NCBI RefSeq assembly: GCF_019130065.1
Contig: NZ_JAHSPG010000018.1
Location: 434,001-498,000 of the forward strand
Origin: Pinibacter aurantiacus
GTDB taxonomy: Bacteria; Bacteroidota; Bacteroidia; Chitinophagales; Chitinophagaceae
Direction: 5' to 3'
DNA length: 64,000 nt
Position numbers and translations under genes: made by a program. A model generated the notes under the pieces. The model did not search any database, was not told the origin of the DNA, and worked only from the letters and a program-made list of their open reading frames with translations. Of the stretch, positions 29,103-39,300 are shown piece by piece (the first letter of the stretch is position 1; every line of letters starts with the position of its first letter).

Positions 29103-32100
29103 ATGTTCTCTTACACCAATAAAACTACTTCCAGTGCTCCTCTTTTGCAAGCCAAAGCAGGAAGCAACACCTTTTTTAGAAAGGCTGGAGAAGAAAGTTT
29201 TTTTGGAACAAAAGAACCTCCCACTTTTTTCAATAAACCAATACAGGCAAAACTTACAGTAAGCACACCAGATGATCCGCATGAAAAAGAAGCCGATGCT
29301 GTGGCCGACAAAGTAATGCGCATGCATGAACCAGTAAAAGCGCCCGGGCAAAAACAGGATGCGCTTCAACGAAAGGAAGAAGAGGAAGTGCATGCAAAAC
29401 ACGAAGCGCCTGTCATAAGCAAGATCTACTGCAAAGCCGCGGGTGAAGAAAAACTGCACGCAAAGCTCGAAACTGTTGTGCACGCGAAAGCCCAGGCTTC
29501 TGAAGCAGCGCCGGTCAATATTTCTGCAGGTAGCAATCAAACGACAGACAATGTAATTTCTCTATATCATTCGGATGTGATACAGCAAAGTGGCCGGGGC
29601 CCGCCTGCGTCTTCCATACCGTTTGAGCAAACATTATCATCTTCCAAAGGAAACGGTAGTGCTTTGCCTGACGACACAAAACAATTCATGGAAAGTCGCT
29701 TCAATGCCGACTTTAGCGGCGTTCGTGTACACACGGACCAAACAGCCACACAGCTCACCAGTAGTGTGAATGCCAAAGCTTTTGCCCACGGCAATGACAT
29801 CTATTTCAACAAGGATCAGTTCTCCCCACACTCCAATGGCGGCGGCACTTTGCTGGCGCACGAACTTACACACACCATCCAACAAGGCGCCAGTAAAAGC
29901 AACACAACCGTTAGTAACAAAACTGCTGCAAAAGAAAGTACGGCAAGCGAAATTGAACCATCCAAAAATGAATCTCACGCAACTGAAATAGCCAGGAAAG
30001 AAGATACGGAACATGTCGACAAAAAATCTATTGCTGAAAATGCTGTTCAGACAAAAATATCAACAGATAACCCGCCTGTGCAAAACAATATTGTTGCCAC
30101 AAAAACAGAAATAATTTCTCCGGAAAAATTACAGCCAAAAGAAGAGGAACATCAAAAAGAAGAAGGAAAGGAAAGCACGATTTATCCCTCACTGCAACTG
30201 AAATACGACTCTGCAATTGACAGAAAAAAATGCCACTGCAGCGACGAAACACACGCGGACAAGAAATGTGTTGATTGTAAACTTCAAACTGCTTATCAGA
30301 ATAACAATTTTGACATTCATAACAACATTAACGACACGGCAACAGGCACAGCGTCGGAGCGGGGGCCACCACTCGCAGTGCAAAGAAGCGAAGAAAAAAT
30401 ACAGCGTTCTCCTGTTGACGACGCACTTGGCTACGCTGGACCTTTGAGTGAATGCTTGTCGATCTCCGAAGGCATCGACATAGCCTGCGTGAAAAGAAAA
30501 GCACAACAGGTTGCCCTGCATATTCCAGGCTATAAAGCATTGCGTGTAGTGCTGGGAGAAGATCCTATAACCGGGGAAAGCATAGCATTTAACGGACGCA
30601 ATTTTATAGAAGCATGTTTTGATATCGTACCCGGCGGCGAACTGCTCTATAGAAAACTGGATGAAATACACAAGCTGGATGATGCGGCAAAATGGATTGA
30701 TGGAAAGATTGCCTTTGTAAAAGAAAAAGTAGAAGGATTGAAGGCGGCTATTTCAGCCTTCCTGCATGGCATAGAAGCAACAGACATTACGTCGCCGCTA
30801 GAAGTGCTGAAACGCGGTGCAAACATAGTGTTCGGCTTTATTAAAAGCGTTGTTGATTTTGCGATTAGCTCAGCAAAGGAGCTTTTGAAAATGATAAAAG
30901 ATTTTCTGCTGGATAAGATCGTTGATTTCATAAAAACACAAACAACGGCTTATCCGTTACTCACTGTTATTTTAGGTAAGGACCCGATAACAGAAAAAGA
31001 AGTGGCAAGAAACGGAACCAACATACTGAATGCATTGCTGGAACTTGGCGGAGATGAAGGCAGGGAACAACGGAAGCAAATGCAGGAAACAGGCACCTTT
31101 AAAAAGGTTGCCAATTTTATAGATGAAGGCATAGCCATATTTAGTTCTGCCTACCAGGAAATAGTGAACGCATTCCATAACATCTGGAACGTCATTACGA
31201 TTCAGAGTCTGATGGACCCTATAGGAACCTTCAGCAAAATATACAACGAGTTTGCAGGGCCGATAAAAAAAGTATGGGATTTTGTAAAACGTGTAGGAGC
31301 GGAAATACTGAAGTTCATCAAAGAGGTGCTGATGGTCCGTCTTTCTACCTGGGCAAAAACAGTAAAAGGCTATACGATGGTCACCGTGATCATTGGCAAA
31401 GACCCATTCACCGATGCAGTGGTGCCGAGAACTGTTGAGAACATCATTCATGGCTTCATGAGCCTGATGGATGGAGGCGAAGAACAGTTCAACCAAATGA
31501 AAGAATCCGGTGCTATTGCGAAAGCAGAACAAAAGATAAATGCCGCAGTGAAGAAGTTGAACATGACGCCGCAGGCAATTATTCAATTGTTCATCGACTT
31601 GTGGAACTCATTTAGCATAAAAGATCTTGCCAACCCAATTGCTGCGTTCCAGCGCATATTGGCAAAATTCGGAGAACCCATTGCAAGACTGATAGCATTT
31701 GTTGTTGAGATCGTAAAGATCGTAGTGGAAGTGATATTGATCATCATGCAGTTCCCATTTGATCTTATCAACAACATCATTGCGAAAGCAATGCAGGCAT
31801 TCGAGAAAATAAAAGCAGACCCCATCGGCTTCCTGAAAAATCTGCTCCGTGCCATTAAGGAAGGCTTCATGAAGTTCTTTGATAACATTCTGAAACACTT
31901 GCTGGCCGGGCTTACAGGATGGCTGATGAGTGAATTGAAAGATGCGAATGTAAAAGCACCTGCAGACTTCAGCCTGAAAACGATCATTGGATGGGTACTT
32001 GACCTGCTGGGCATTTCAATGGAAAAGATTTGGGACAAGCTGGCGAAACATCCGAGGATAGGACCTGCAAGAGTGGCGAAGATTCGTGGCATGATTAATA

Positions 32101-33578
32101 AACTGGAAGGCATTTGGACATTCATCAAAGATGTACAGGAACGAGGAATGGCAGCCATTTGGGATAAGATTGTTGAAAAGCTGAACAACTTGTGGGACAC
32201 TGTACTTGACGCCATCAAGAACTGGATCATGGAACAGATCGTCAACAAGATGGTAACGAAACTATTGAGCATGCTGGATCCTACAGGTATCATGGCCGTT
32301 GTGAACAGTGCGATCGCTTTATACAAAGCCATTCAATCATTCATCAAATACCTGAAACAGATGCTGGAGATAGTGAACAGTTTTGTAGAAGGAACAGTAG
32401 AAATAGCAAACGGCAATACCAAACAAGCCGCGACCTTCCTTGAAGGCACACTGGCAAGAGGCGTACCGGTAGTGATTGGATTCCTGGCAAACCAGATCGG
32501 CTTAAGCGGCGTAGGTAAGAAAGTAGGTGAGATGATTGAAAAGGTAAGGGACATGGTGGATAAAGCTTTGACATGGTTGGTAAACAAAGCGGTAGATACG
32601 GCGTTTAAAGTGATAGATAAGATTATGGGAAAAGGTGGTGAGGATGATCCAAAGAAAGACCTCGGCAAAGATCAGAATTATGTTGAAGATTTTTCGATAG
32701 GTTCAGAAGGGCACAAGATAACCACATCAGTTAAAAACAATCAGTTCATTGTTACGATGGCAAGCAATGAAGATCTACCTCTTGAGGCGAGGATTTCAAA
32801 AGCAATAGCAAGTGTTGGAAATGATTCCACAAGAGATCAAAAAGAGAAGAACGACATTATGAAGTATTTAAATCCAGCTTTAGTAAAAGTGAAGTCGTTA
32901 AGAAGCGATTACGAAACCTATGTTAATACTGTGAAGGTTATTGATTTTTCGGGATTTGTTAAACCAAAGATAACTGCTATCATAAGCTCCCTTCGCCCGC
33001 TGGAAAAATACAAAGTAGAAGGCATACACGATTTAATAAGTGCACCTAAAAAAAGAAAAATACCAAGCGGCTTTAACATTCGTAAAAATCTTTACGACAA
33101 AACAGCTGCTAATGAATGGAAGGAATTAAGCAAGAAAACCAGGGCAAAAGATGTAAGCAACAGAAGTAAAAAATGTTTCGAGCTTAAAAAATTATTTGAT
33201 GACAAAACTAATCCTGGTAACGAATCGAGCGCTATATCAGAATGGAAGAATTTTAAAGATACCGAATACATACCAAGTTGGGCTCCTCCAATCACGCTGT
33301 ATGACCATGCAAGAGATTTCAGCAAGTTTGAGTATGAAGCCGACCACAAGGATTCGTTAGGCGTATTTTGGAATGCTAGTGAAAAGAATAAAGGAGACAA
33401 TGATAGAAAAGCATCATTGCTGCAAGAGTCCAATTTGCAGGTTCTTACAAAAGAGGCTAATGGAAAGAAGAGTGGTGTTCCATTCGACAGAATTGTAGGT
33501 GACGACTTTGAAAGTGCTGTTGTGCTTTCTCCAAAAGGATCGAATAAACTTGGCGATCTCGCATTTGAAGAAGGATAA
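29103..33578 (+). CDS. giant DUF4157 (eCIS-core) cargo protein, putative HNH-nuclease toxin
   Basis: I start at the ATG at 29103 (MFSYTNKTT), because the paralogue at 36388 begins in the same way (MFSSAEKTT). The upstream GTG frame at 28977 is repeat sequence. The 1491 residues comprise a conserved N-terminus (TFFRKAGEESFFGTK) and a DUF4157 domain with HELTH at 253-257. A CHC/CVDC cysteine cluster lies at about 376-395, followed by three exact-period 140-residue repeats. A helical module shared with the 36388 protein comes next. The C-terminus is HNH-like, with D1414-H1415, N1444 and N1453 (YEADHKDSLG, SNLQVLTKEANGKKSG). DUF4157 proteins are known eCIS cargo, and nuclease activity is inferred. 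Confidence 0.8.
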   Translation: MFSYTNKTTSSAPLLQAKAGSNTFFRKAGEESFFGTKEPPTFFNKPIQAKLTVSTPDDPHEKEADAVADKVMRMHEPVKAPGQKQDALQRKEEEEVHAKHEAPVISKIYCKAAGEEKLHAKLETVVHAKAQASEAAPVNISAGSNQTTDNVISLYHSDVIQQSGRGPPASSIPFEQTLSSSKGNGSALPDDTKQFMESRFNADFSGVRVHTDQTATQLTSSVNAKAFAHGNDIYFNKDQFSPHSNGGGTLLAHELTHTIQQGASKSNTTVSNKTAAKESTASEIEPSKNESHATEIARKEDTEHVDKKSIAENAVQTKISTDNPPVQNNIVATKTEIISPEKLQPKEEEHQKEEGKESTIYPSLQLKYDSAIDRKKCHCSDETHADKKCVDCKLQTAYQNNNFDIHNNINDTATGTASERGPPLAVQRSEEKIQRSPVDDALGYAGPLSECLSISEGIDIACVKRKAQQVALHIPGYKALRVVLGEDPITGESIAFNGRNFIEACFDIVPGGELLYRKLDEIHKLDDAAKWIDGKIAFVKEKVEGLKAAISAFLHGIEATDITSPLEVLKRGANIVFGFIKSVVDFAISSAKELLKMIKDFLLDKIVDFIKTQTTAYPLLTVILGKDPITEKEVARNGTNILNALLELGGDEGREQRKQMQETGTFKKVANFIDEGIAIFSSAYQEIVNAFHNIWNVITIQSLMDPIGTFSKIYNEFAGPIKKVWDFVKRVGAEILKFIKEVLMVRLSTWAKTVKGYTMVTVIIGKDPFTDAVVPRTVENIIHGFMSLMDGGEEQFNQMKESGAIAKAEQKINAAVKKLNMTPQAIIQLFIDLWNSFSIKDLANPIAAFQRILAKFGEPIARLIAFVVEIVKIVVEVILIIMQFPFDLINNIIAKAMQAFEKIKADPIGFLKNLLRAIKEGFMKFFDNILKHLLAGLTGWLMSELKDANVKAPADFSLKTIIGWVLDLLGISMEKIWDKLAKHPRIGPARVAKIRGMINKLEGIWTFIKDVQERGMAAIWDKIVEKLNNLWDTVLDAIKNWIMEQIVNKMVTKLLSMLDPTGIMAVVNSAIALYKAIQSFIKYLKQMLEIVNSFVEGTVEIANGNTKQAATFLEGTLARGVPVVIGFLANQIGLSGVGKKVGEMIEKVRDMVDKALTWLVNKAVDTAFKVIDKIMGKGGEDDPKKDLGKDQNYVEDFSIGSEGHKITTSVKNNQFIVTMASNEDLPLEARISKAIASVGNDSTRDQKEKNDIMKYLNPALVKVKSLRSDYETYVNTVKVIDFSGFVKPKITAIISSLRPLEKYKVEGIHDLISAPKKRKIPSGFNIRKNLYDKTAANEWKELSKKTRAKDVSNRSKKCFELKKLFDDKTNPGNESSAISEWKNFKDTEYIPSWAPPITLYDHARDFSKFEYEADHKDSLGVFWNASEKNKGDNDRKASLLQESNLQVLTKEANGKKSGVPFDRIVGDDFESAVVLSPKGSNKLGDLAFEEG

Positions 33579-33608
33579 AAAATTTCGACTAAACAAAAAC
33601 TTCTTTTT

Positions 33609-34859
33609 ATGAAATCAACATATTCCCGCCGCTACCGTCGTAGCACTTCCGCTACAAAGGAGCAGCAAATGTTTAAGAAAGATCATTTGCAGGAGCAAAC
33701 ATTTTTTGGTGCACCAGTGCATGATAATTTCTTTAAGCCGAACCTCGCCATTCAGCGCAAGTGTGCACATTGCGAACAGGAAGAAAAGAACGTGAAGCGC
33801 ATGGCAGACGAAAAGAAAGAAGAAAAGATTCAAAAACAGGAAGACAAAAAAGAAGAAAATGTGCAGCGCCAGGCAGAACATAAGGAAGAGGAAAAAGTGC
33901 AAAAAGCTGCAGAACATAAAGAAGAAGAAAAAGTACAGAAGTCAGAAGAGAAGAAGGAAGAAGACAAAACAGTTGCAAAGAAAGAGGCCGGTACAGCAAG
34001 TGGCAATCTTGCATCCACAAACACCTACATACATTCTCTGGAGGGCAAAGGACAGAAGATGCCCGATCATGCATTACATTTCTTTGGCGAAAAAATGGGT
34101 CGCGATTTCAGCGATGTGCGAATACATACAGACATGGAAGCAGAACTATCTGCAAAGAACATCAACGCGAAAGCTTTTGCCACCGGCAACAATATTGTGT
34201 TTGGCAAAGGTCATTACAATCCTGAGTCAGCCGAAGGGAAAAGATTGCTGGCACACGAACTTACCCATGTGATACAGCAACAGGATAAAGACACCAATGT
34301 ATTGAAACGCGTGACCGACAACACGGAAAAAGAAAAAGAAACTGATATGCCTTCCATTGTGATAACAGGGCAGGCAGCAAATTCGAAGAACAAAACTTCC
34401 TTCGGTTGCGCCGGTGTAAATGTGCAGGGACAAACAGACGCCAACTACACAGATTCATTTAGTGCCACAGGTACACCCAAAGCTTCCACAAAATGTGAAA
34501 CCTGCGAACCTCCAGACTGCATTACTGTTAGTGGAGTAGTAGTTTCTGTATTTAAGGCGAATCCTGTTATCTCTTTACCCAATGTTCCCGACGGATTATC
34601 AGATTGTGAATCGAGAGCCGTTGGCCGTTTTATCAATACAACATTAAAAAGGCACGAACAGCAGCATGTTGCCGCGTTCAATACTTACAATGGTGTAATA
34701 AGAACGCCTTACAAGTTTACAGGCTGCCGAAGCGAATTGGATAGTTATGTGCAAGCCATCCATGATGATATAAATACGAAGCGTATGGACGCATCAAATG
34801 CACGAAGCAATGCGCTTGATCCGTTCAATGCAACCATTCCCTGTGATTGCGATGAATAG
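33609..34859 (+). CDS. DUF4157 protein with a second HExxH motif (DUF922-like metalloprotease candidate)
   Basis: The 416-residue product has a basic N-terminus, a CAHC motif (about residue 52) and a repetitive Glu/Lys tract (about 65-120). A DUF4157 domain ends in HELTH at residue 216. A C-terminal domain has HEQQHVAAF at residue 349 and several cysteines (CETCEPPDC, CDCDE). HEQQH with its following helix resembles the active site of DUF922-type predicted zinc proteases. It lies 30 bases after the putative nuclease and 31 before the ATPase, inside the eCIS locus, so it is a likely cargo. Protease activity is inferred. Confidence 0.75.
   Translation: MKSTYSRRYRRSTSATKEQQMFKKDHLQEQTFFGAPVHDNFFKPNLAIQRKCAHCEQEEKNVKRMADEKKEEKIQKQEDKKEENVQRQAEHKEEEKVQKAAEHKEEEKVQKSEEKKEEDKTVAKKEAGTASGNLASTNTYIHSLEGKGQKMPDHALHFFGEKMGRDFSDVRIHTDMEAELSAKNINAKAFATGNNIVFGKGHYNPESAEGKRLLAHELTHVIQQQDKDTNVLKRVTDNTEKEKETDMPSIVITGQAANSKNKTSFGCAGVNVQGQTDANYTDSFSATGTPKASTKCETCEPPDCITVSGVVVSVFKANPVISLPNVPDGLSDCESRAVGRFINTTLKRHEQQHVAAFNTYNGVIRTPYKFTGCRSELDSYVQAIHDDINTKRMDASNARSNALDPFNATIPCDCDE
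33803..33980 (+). repeat. coding tandem repeat, Glu/Lys-rich linker
   Basis: Units of the type EHKEEEKVQKA recur several times in the DUF4157 protein (about residues 65-120). The tract is likely a flexible or single-helix linker between the N-terminal signal and the DUF4157 domain. Confidence 0.7.
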
Positions 34860-34890
34860 CAACATCAGTGCTTAATCCAAATACGAAACA

Positions 34891-36246
34891 ATGTTATACA
34901 ACGCAGACAGAGCATCAACTTCCTCACATGCATTAGAAACTGCAATGAACAACCTGCAGCAAATAATTGTGCGACGTATGGAAGCGCATTTTTCACAGCA
35001 ACATTTCCATTTCGAAAAATGGATCAGAGAAACATTCAAAGGAAACCTGCTGCTGAAAGATGTAACAAGTCACGTTCCCCAACTTAAAACAGAAGCAGAA
35101 TGGATCATACTCGTGTTGGCGCTCGTGCCGCACATACACCCTAATTTTTTTGAATCGATTATAGCAGAACATCTACCCGCAGGTGGCGATTTTCCTGAGT
35201 TTGGAGGCGTTAAAGGAACCAATCACCGTGGCATGTTGCCAACCGGGGAAACGGCACAGTTCATTATTGGCGGACAGGATATGGAAAAAAGACTGGCCGT
35301 GCAAACCCTCTTTGAAGAGGAACATTTCTTTTACCAAAACGACATCATTTGGCTGGAACAGGTAAGAGAAGGTGAGCCGCTGATGAGCGGAAGAATTATT
35401 CTATCACCTGAATGGGTCAATTTCCTTTTGACAGGAACAGAGATAAAACCCAGGTTCAGCCCGGATTTTCCCGCGAAGCTGGTGTCCACAAAAATGACAT
35501 GGGATGATCTTGTGCTGCATCCGTTCACAACCGAACAGATCGAAGACATTAAACGATGGTTCAAACATCACCATGAACTGGACGCGGATCCAAATCTGTC
35601 TCGAAAAATAAATACAGGTTACAGGGTTTTGTTTCACGGCCCTCCCGGAACCGGTAAAACACTTACTGCAGCACTGATGGGCAAAGAGTTTGACAAGGAT
35701 GTGTATCGCGTCGATCTTTCGCAGATCGTATCAAAATATATTGGCGAAACAGAAAAAAATCTTGGCAAAATATTCGACAGGGCAGAACACAAGGATTGGA
35801 TTTTATTTTTCGATGAAGCAGATGCATTGTTTGGCAAACGTACCAACGTGCAAAGTTCGCACGACAAATATGCCAACCAGGAAGTGGCGTTCCTGTTACA
35901 GCGTGTGGAAGATTTTTCCGGACTGCTCATACTTGCTTCTAATTACAAAGCCAATATGGATGATGCATTTCTGCGACGCTTTCACTCGATCGTTCATTTC
36001 CCCATGCCCAATGCGCAGGAGCGCTTAAGGTTGTGGAAGCAATCTTTGCCTGTTTCAATAAAGCTGAATGACAACATCAATCTCAAACAGCTTTCTGAAG
36101 CGCATGAGATCAGCGGCGCATCTATTCTCAATATCGTGCAATATGCAGCGCTAAAGGCTTTGAGCCGGGACGATAAAACACTGTACCATGAGGACCTGTT
36201 GAATGGCGTAAAGAAAGAGTTGCGAAAAGAAGAAAAATCTATGTGA
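34891..36246 (+). CDS. AAA+ ATPase of the eCIS locus (Afp15/Pvc15-like)
   Basis: The 451 residues have an N-terminal domain of about 230 residues and an AAA+ core. The core shows Walker A GPPGTGKT near residue 250, Walker B ILFFDEADALFGKR near 305, sensor-like ILASNYK and an arginine-finger region DDAFLRRFHS. In Afp and PVC this ATPase is needed for particle maturation or loading and is not part of the final particle. It is placed between cargo genes, which fits a role in loading. An internal ATG at 34945 is an alternative start. Confidence 0.9.
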   Translation: MLYNADRASTSSHALETAMNNLQQIIVRRMEAHFSQQHFHFEKWIRETFKGNLLLKDVTSHVPQLKTEAEWIILVLALVPHIHPNFFESIIAEHLPAGGDFPEFGGVKGTNHRGMLPTGETAQFIIGGQDMEKRLAVQTLFEEEHFFYQNDIIWLEQVREGEPLMSGRIILSPEWVNFLLTGTEIKPRFSPDFPAKLVSTKMTWDDLVLHPFTTEQIEDIKRWFKHHHELDADPNLSRKINTGYRVLFHGPPGTGKTLTAALMGKEFDKDVYRVDLSQIVSKYIGETEKNLGKIFDRAEHKDWILFFDEADALFGKRTNVQSSHDKYANQEVAFLLQRVEDFSGLLILASNYKANMDDAFLRRFHSIVHFPMPNAQERLRLWKQSLPVSIKLNDNINLKQLSEAHEISGASILNIVQYAALKALSRDDKTLYHEDLLNGVKKELRKEEKSM

Positions 36247-36254
36247 GAGAGAAC

Positions 36255-36337
36255 GCAGATTGTCATGATTATCATGGTTGTCATGATTTAAAATAAATGC
36301 TAAGTCATAAAAGATCATCACAATCATAAAGATCTGC
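36255..36337. repeat. imperfect inverted repeat, dispersed-repeat-like
   Basis: GCAGAT...GTCATGATTATCATG at 36255-36287 faces an imperfect inverted copy ending with GATCTGC at 36331-36337. The form resembles a dispersed palindromic family. It fills the gap between the ATPase gene and the second large DUF4157 gene. Confidence 0.6.
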
Positions 36338-36387
36338 CTGCCCGACTGAAGTCATTCATGCGGGCGTTCCAAAAAAATAAAAAGTTC

Positions 36388-39300
36388 ATGTTTTCATCTG
36401 CGGAAAAAACAACAAGAAATGTAACGGCTGTGCAACAGAAAGAGGCCGGAACTACTTTCTTCAGGAAGGCAGGTGACGATGCATTTTTCGGAACGAAGGA
36501 CGCTTCAACTTTTTTTGGAAAACCGGTGCAGGCAAAACTAAACGTTAGCCATCCGGATGATCCACAAGAAAAAGAGGCAGATGCTGTAGCCGATAAAGTA
36601 ATGCGTTCGCAAGACAATGTTCATGTTATGGCTTCTCCTTTTGCCGGGAACAATAGCGATCGCAACAATGATGAAAGCCTGTCACGCAAAGAGGAAAAGG
36701 AACTTCATGCAAAACTGGAAACCGTTTCCCGTGAGGAAGAAAAACACATAGACAGCAAGCGTGACGTCAGAAATGTTGCGAGTGAAGCAAATACCATACA
36801 AACAAAACCGACCTCATTATATCACGCATCAACCATTCAGCGTTCAGGCAGGGACCCGCCGCAAAGCTCGATACAGTTTGAAAACCAATTAGCCGCATCA
36901 AAGGGAACCGGAAGCAAAATGCCGGACAATACCCGCATGTTTATGGAGAATCGTTTTGGCGCAGACTTCAGCAACGTAAGCGTTCACAACAATGCCGGTG
37001 CGGAACAGATGTGTACACATGTGCAGGCAAAAGCATTTGCACACGGCAGTGATATTTATTTTAACAAGCAGCAGTATTCCCCTCATTCTGCTGACGGAAG
37101 TTTGTTACTTGCTCATGAATTGACGCACACCATTCAACAAGGAGCGAGCCCTGCAACAAACACTATATCACGACGATCATTTTTTGATACCAACCTTTCA
37201 GATATCAACGGCGGCAGCATGTTGCCTTCAGAAGCAAGAGACTATTTTGACGACAGCTATCATGTAGATGTGAGTGACATCCGCACGCACAACGACATGG
37301 AAGCCATGGCGATTTGCCGCTCGCACAACGTCGCGGCTTTTGCGCAGGGAAAACATATTTTCCTTGATCCATCAAAGTATTCAGCAGACAGCGAAGAGGG
37401 CGCCTCTGTACTGGTAAAGCAAGTTGCCGATTCTTTGAAACAACGGTCGATGGGTCAACCCGATATGATGGGAATGATCAACGCTGCTATTGCAAGTGCG
37501 AAAAAGAATGCAGCTGCTGCGAAGAAAAGTGCCGCTAAAAAAGAAGAGCCAACCAAAACAAAAGATAAAAAGAAAGGGCCAGCCGGAAAAGAAAAGAAAG
37601 GGGGAAAGGGAAAAGATGCAGGTGGTAAGAAGAAAGGAAAACGCAAACCTGCACAAGGAGATGGCCCCGCATTCAAGCTGGTAAAACCAAAGCCAGGTAA
37701 GTCACCGGCCATACCGCAGGAAGATGCTGCATTTCATAAAGTAGTTGACAAAACAAAAGCCGCGGCACGAAATCAGAAGTCACATGTACCCGCCGAGGCG
37801 AAAGCCGCAGATGCGCAAAAGGCTGCAGTGGCTGTGCCTAACGAAGCCGATAGCAAAGCGAAGAATAGAAAAACCGACACCATTGATGATGCTGGCAAGA
37901 AGGACCTGCCTTTTGATGAAGCTGGGTTCAAAGCCGACTTGCTAAAGAAAATAGAAGAAGCAACTCCGAATACACTTGAAGACGCTACGGAGTTTAAGGA
38001 CCACAATAAAGTTGGGGATGTCAAAAATGCAATGGGCGAAAAGGTTGCCCATGAAAAAGAACAAACAACCGGACCTGTTGCAAAAGCAACTGCAAAACCA
38101 TTGCAGGTAAATGAAGCAGACAACAAGCATCCCGTTCCATTGGCGCCAACATTAAAAGGTGCAATGCCTGCAGGCGTTGGTGCACCGGAAGCTGCCCCTA
38201 AACCAAAACTACTCAACGAAATATCGCTGCAGCAACAAAGTAAATCACTTGATGACGAAATGAAAGCCAACAACGTAACGGAAGAACAGTTGGCAAAAAG
38301 CAATGAACCATCATTCAACGCAGCGCTGGCAGAAAAGAAAGGCGCACAAAAAGACGCTTTGCAGCGACCCGTGCAGTATAAGAAAGATGAAGCGGGTATG
38401 CTTAAAGAAGCAAAAGATGGCGCCCAGGCGGATGCCGTAAAATCTGTGGTGGCAATGAACACAGCCAGGGGAAAGAATTTCGAATCTGTGGTGCAGCATC
38501 AGCAAACAGGCAAGAAAAACGATGAAGAAAGAAGAACCAATGTTGCAAAGGACATAGAAGAAAAATATAAGATCGCAGAAGAAAAAGTAAACAAGTCACT
38601 GACTGAAGCCGACACAGAAGCCAACAAGATTTTCGATGAAGGCGCAGAGGCGGCAAGACAGCAATTTGAAAACTATGTGGATGAAAAAATGACCGCTTAT
38701 AAACGCAAGCGCTACTCCGGATTCTGGGGCGGTCTTCGCTGGGCAAAAGATAAGCTGTTTGGAATGCCAGACGCAGTTAATGCTTTCTATACACAAGGAC
38801 GGCAAATGTATTTGAATAAAATGGATCTCGTTATTTCAAAAGTAGCGAGCCTCGTTACGGCCAAACTCAATGAAGCAAAACAGGCGATTAAAGACGGCAA
38901 GAAATCGATTGACGACTACGTGAAGAAACTGCCGAAAGACCTTGCTGATGTGGGCAAAGAAGCGGCAGAAAATATACAGGATAAATTCGACAACCTTGAA
39001 CAAAGTGTAAATGATAAGCGTGAGCAACTCATAGAAGGGCTCTCAAAAAAATATGTCGACAACGTTAAGAAATTGGATGACCGCATAGAAGAAATGAAAG
39101 AGGCCAACAAAGGGCTCGTTGATAAAGCCATCGGCTTCTTGAAAAAAGTTTGGCAGGTAATCAAAGATCTAACCAACTTATTTACCTCCATACTATCACG
39201 GCTCGCTTCCATTATCGGCACCATACTCAGCAATCCGGGTGGCTTCTTTGACAATGTTGGTAAGGCATTCAAACAAGGACTTGATCAGTTTAAAAACAAA

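Noticed and set aside
31583-32332. 249-codon open frame on the minus strand inside the first giant DUF4157 gene
   Set aside because: It is the mirror of a long helical, Lys/Ile/Met-rich coding stretch. The plus-strand protein continues through it with clear homology to the paralogue.
37773-38462. 229-codon minus-strand frame, Ser/Ala/Phe-rich
   Set aside because: Complement of the Lys/Glu/Ala-rich linker of the second giant protein. The composition is that of an antisense shadow.
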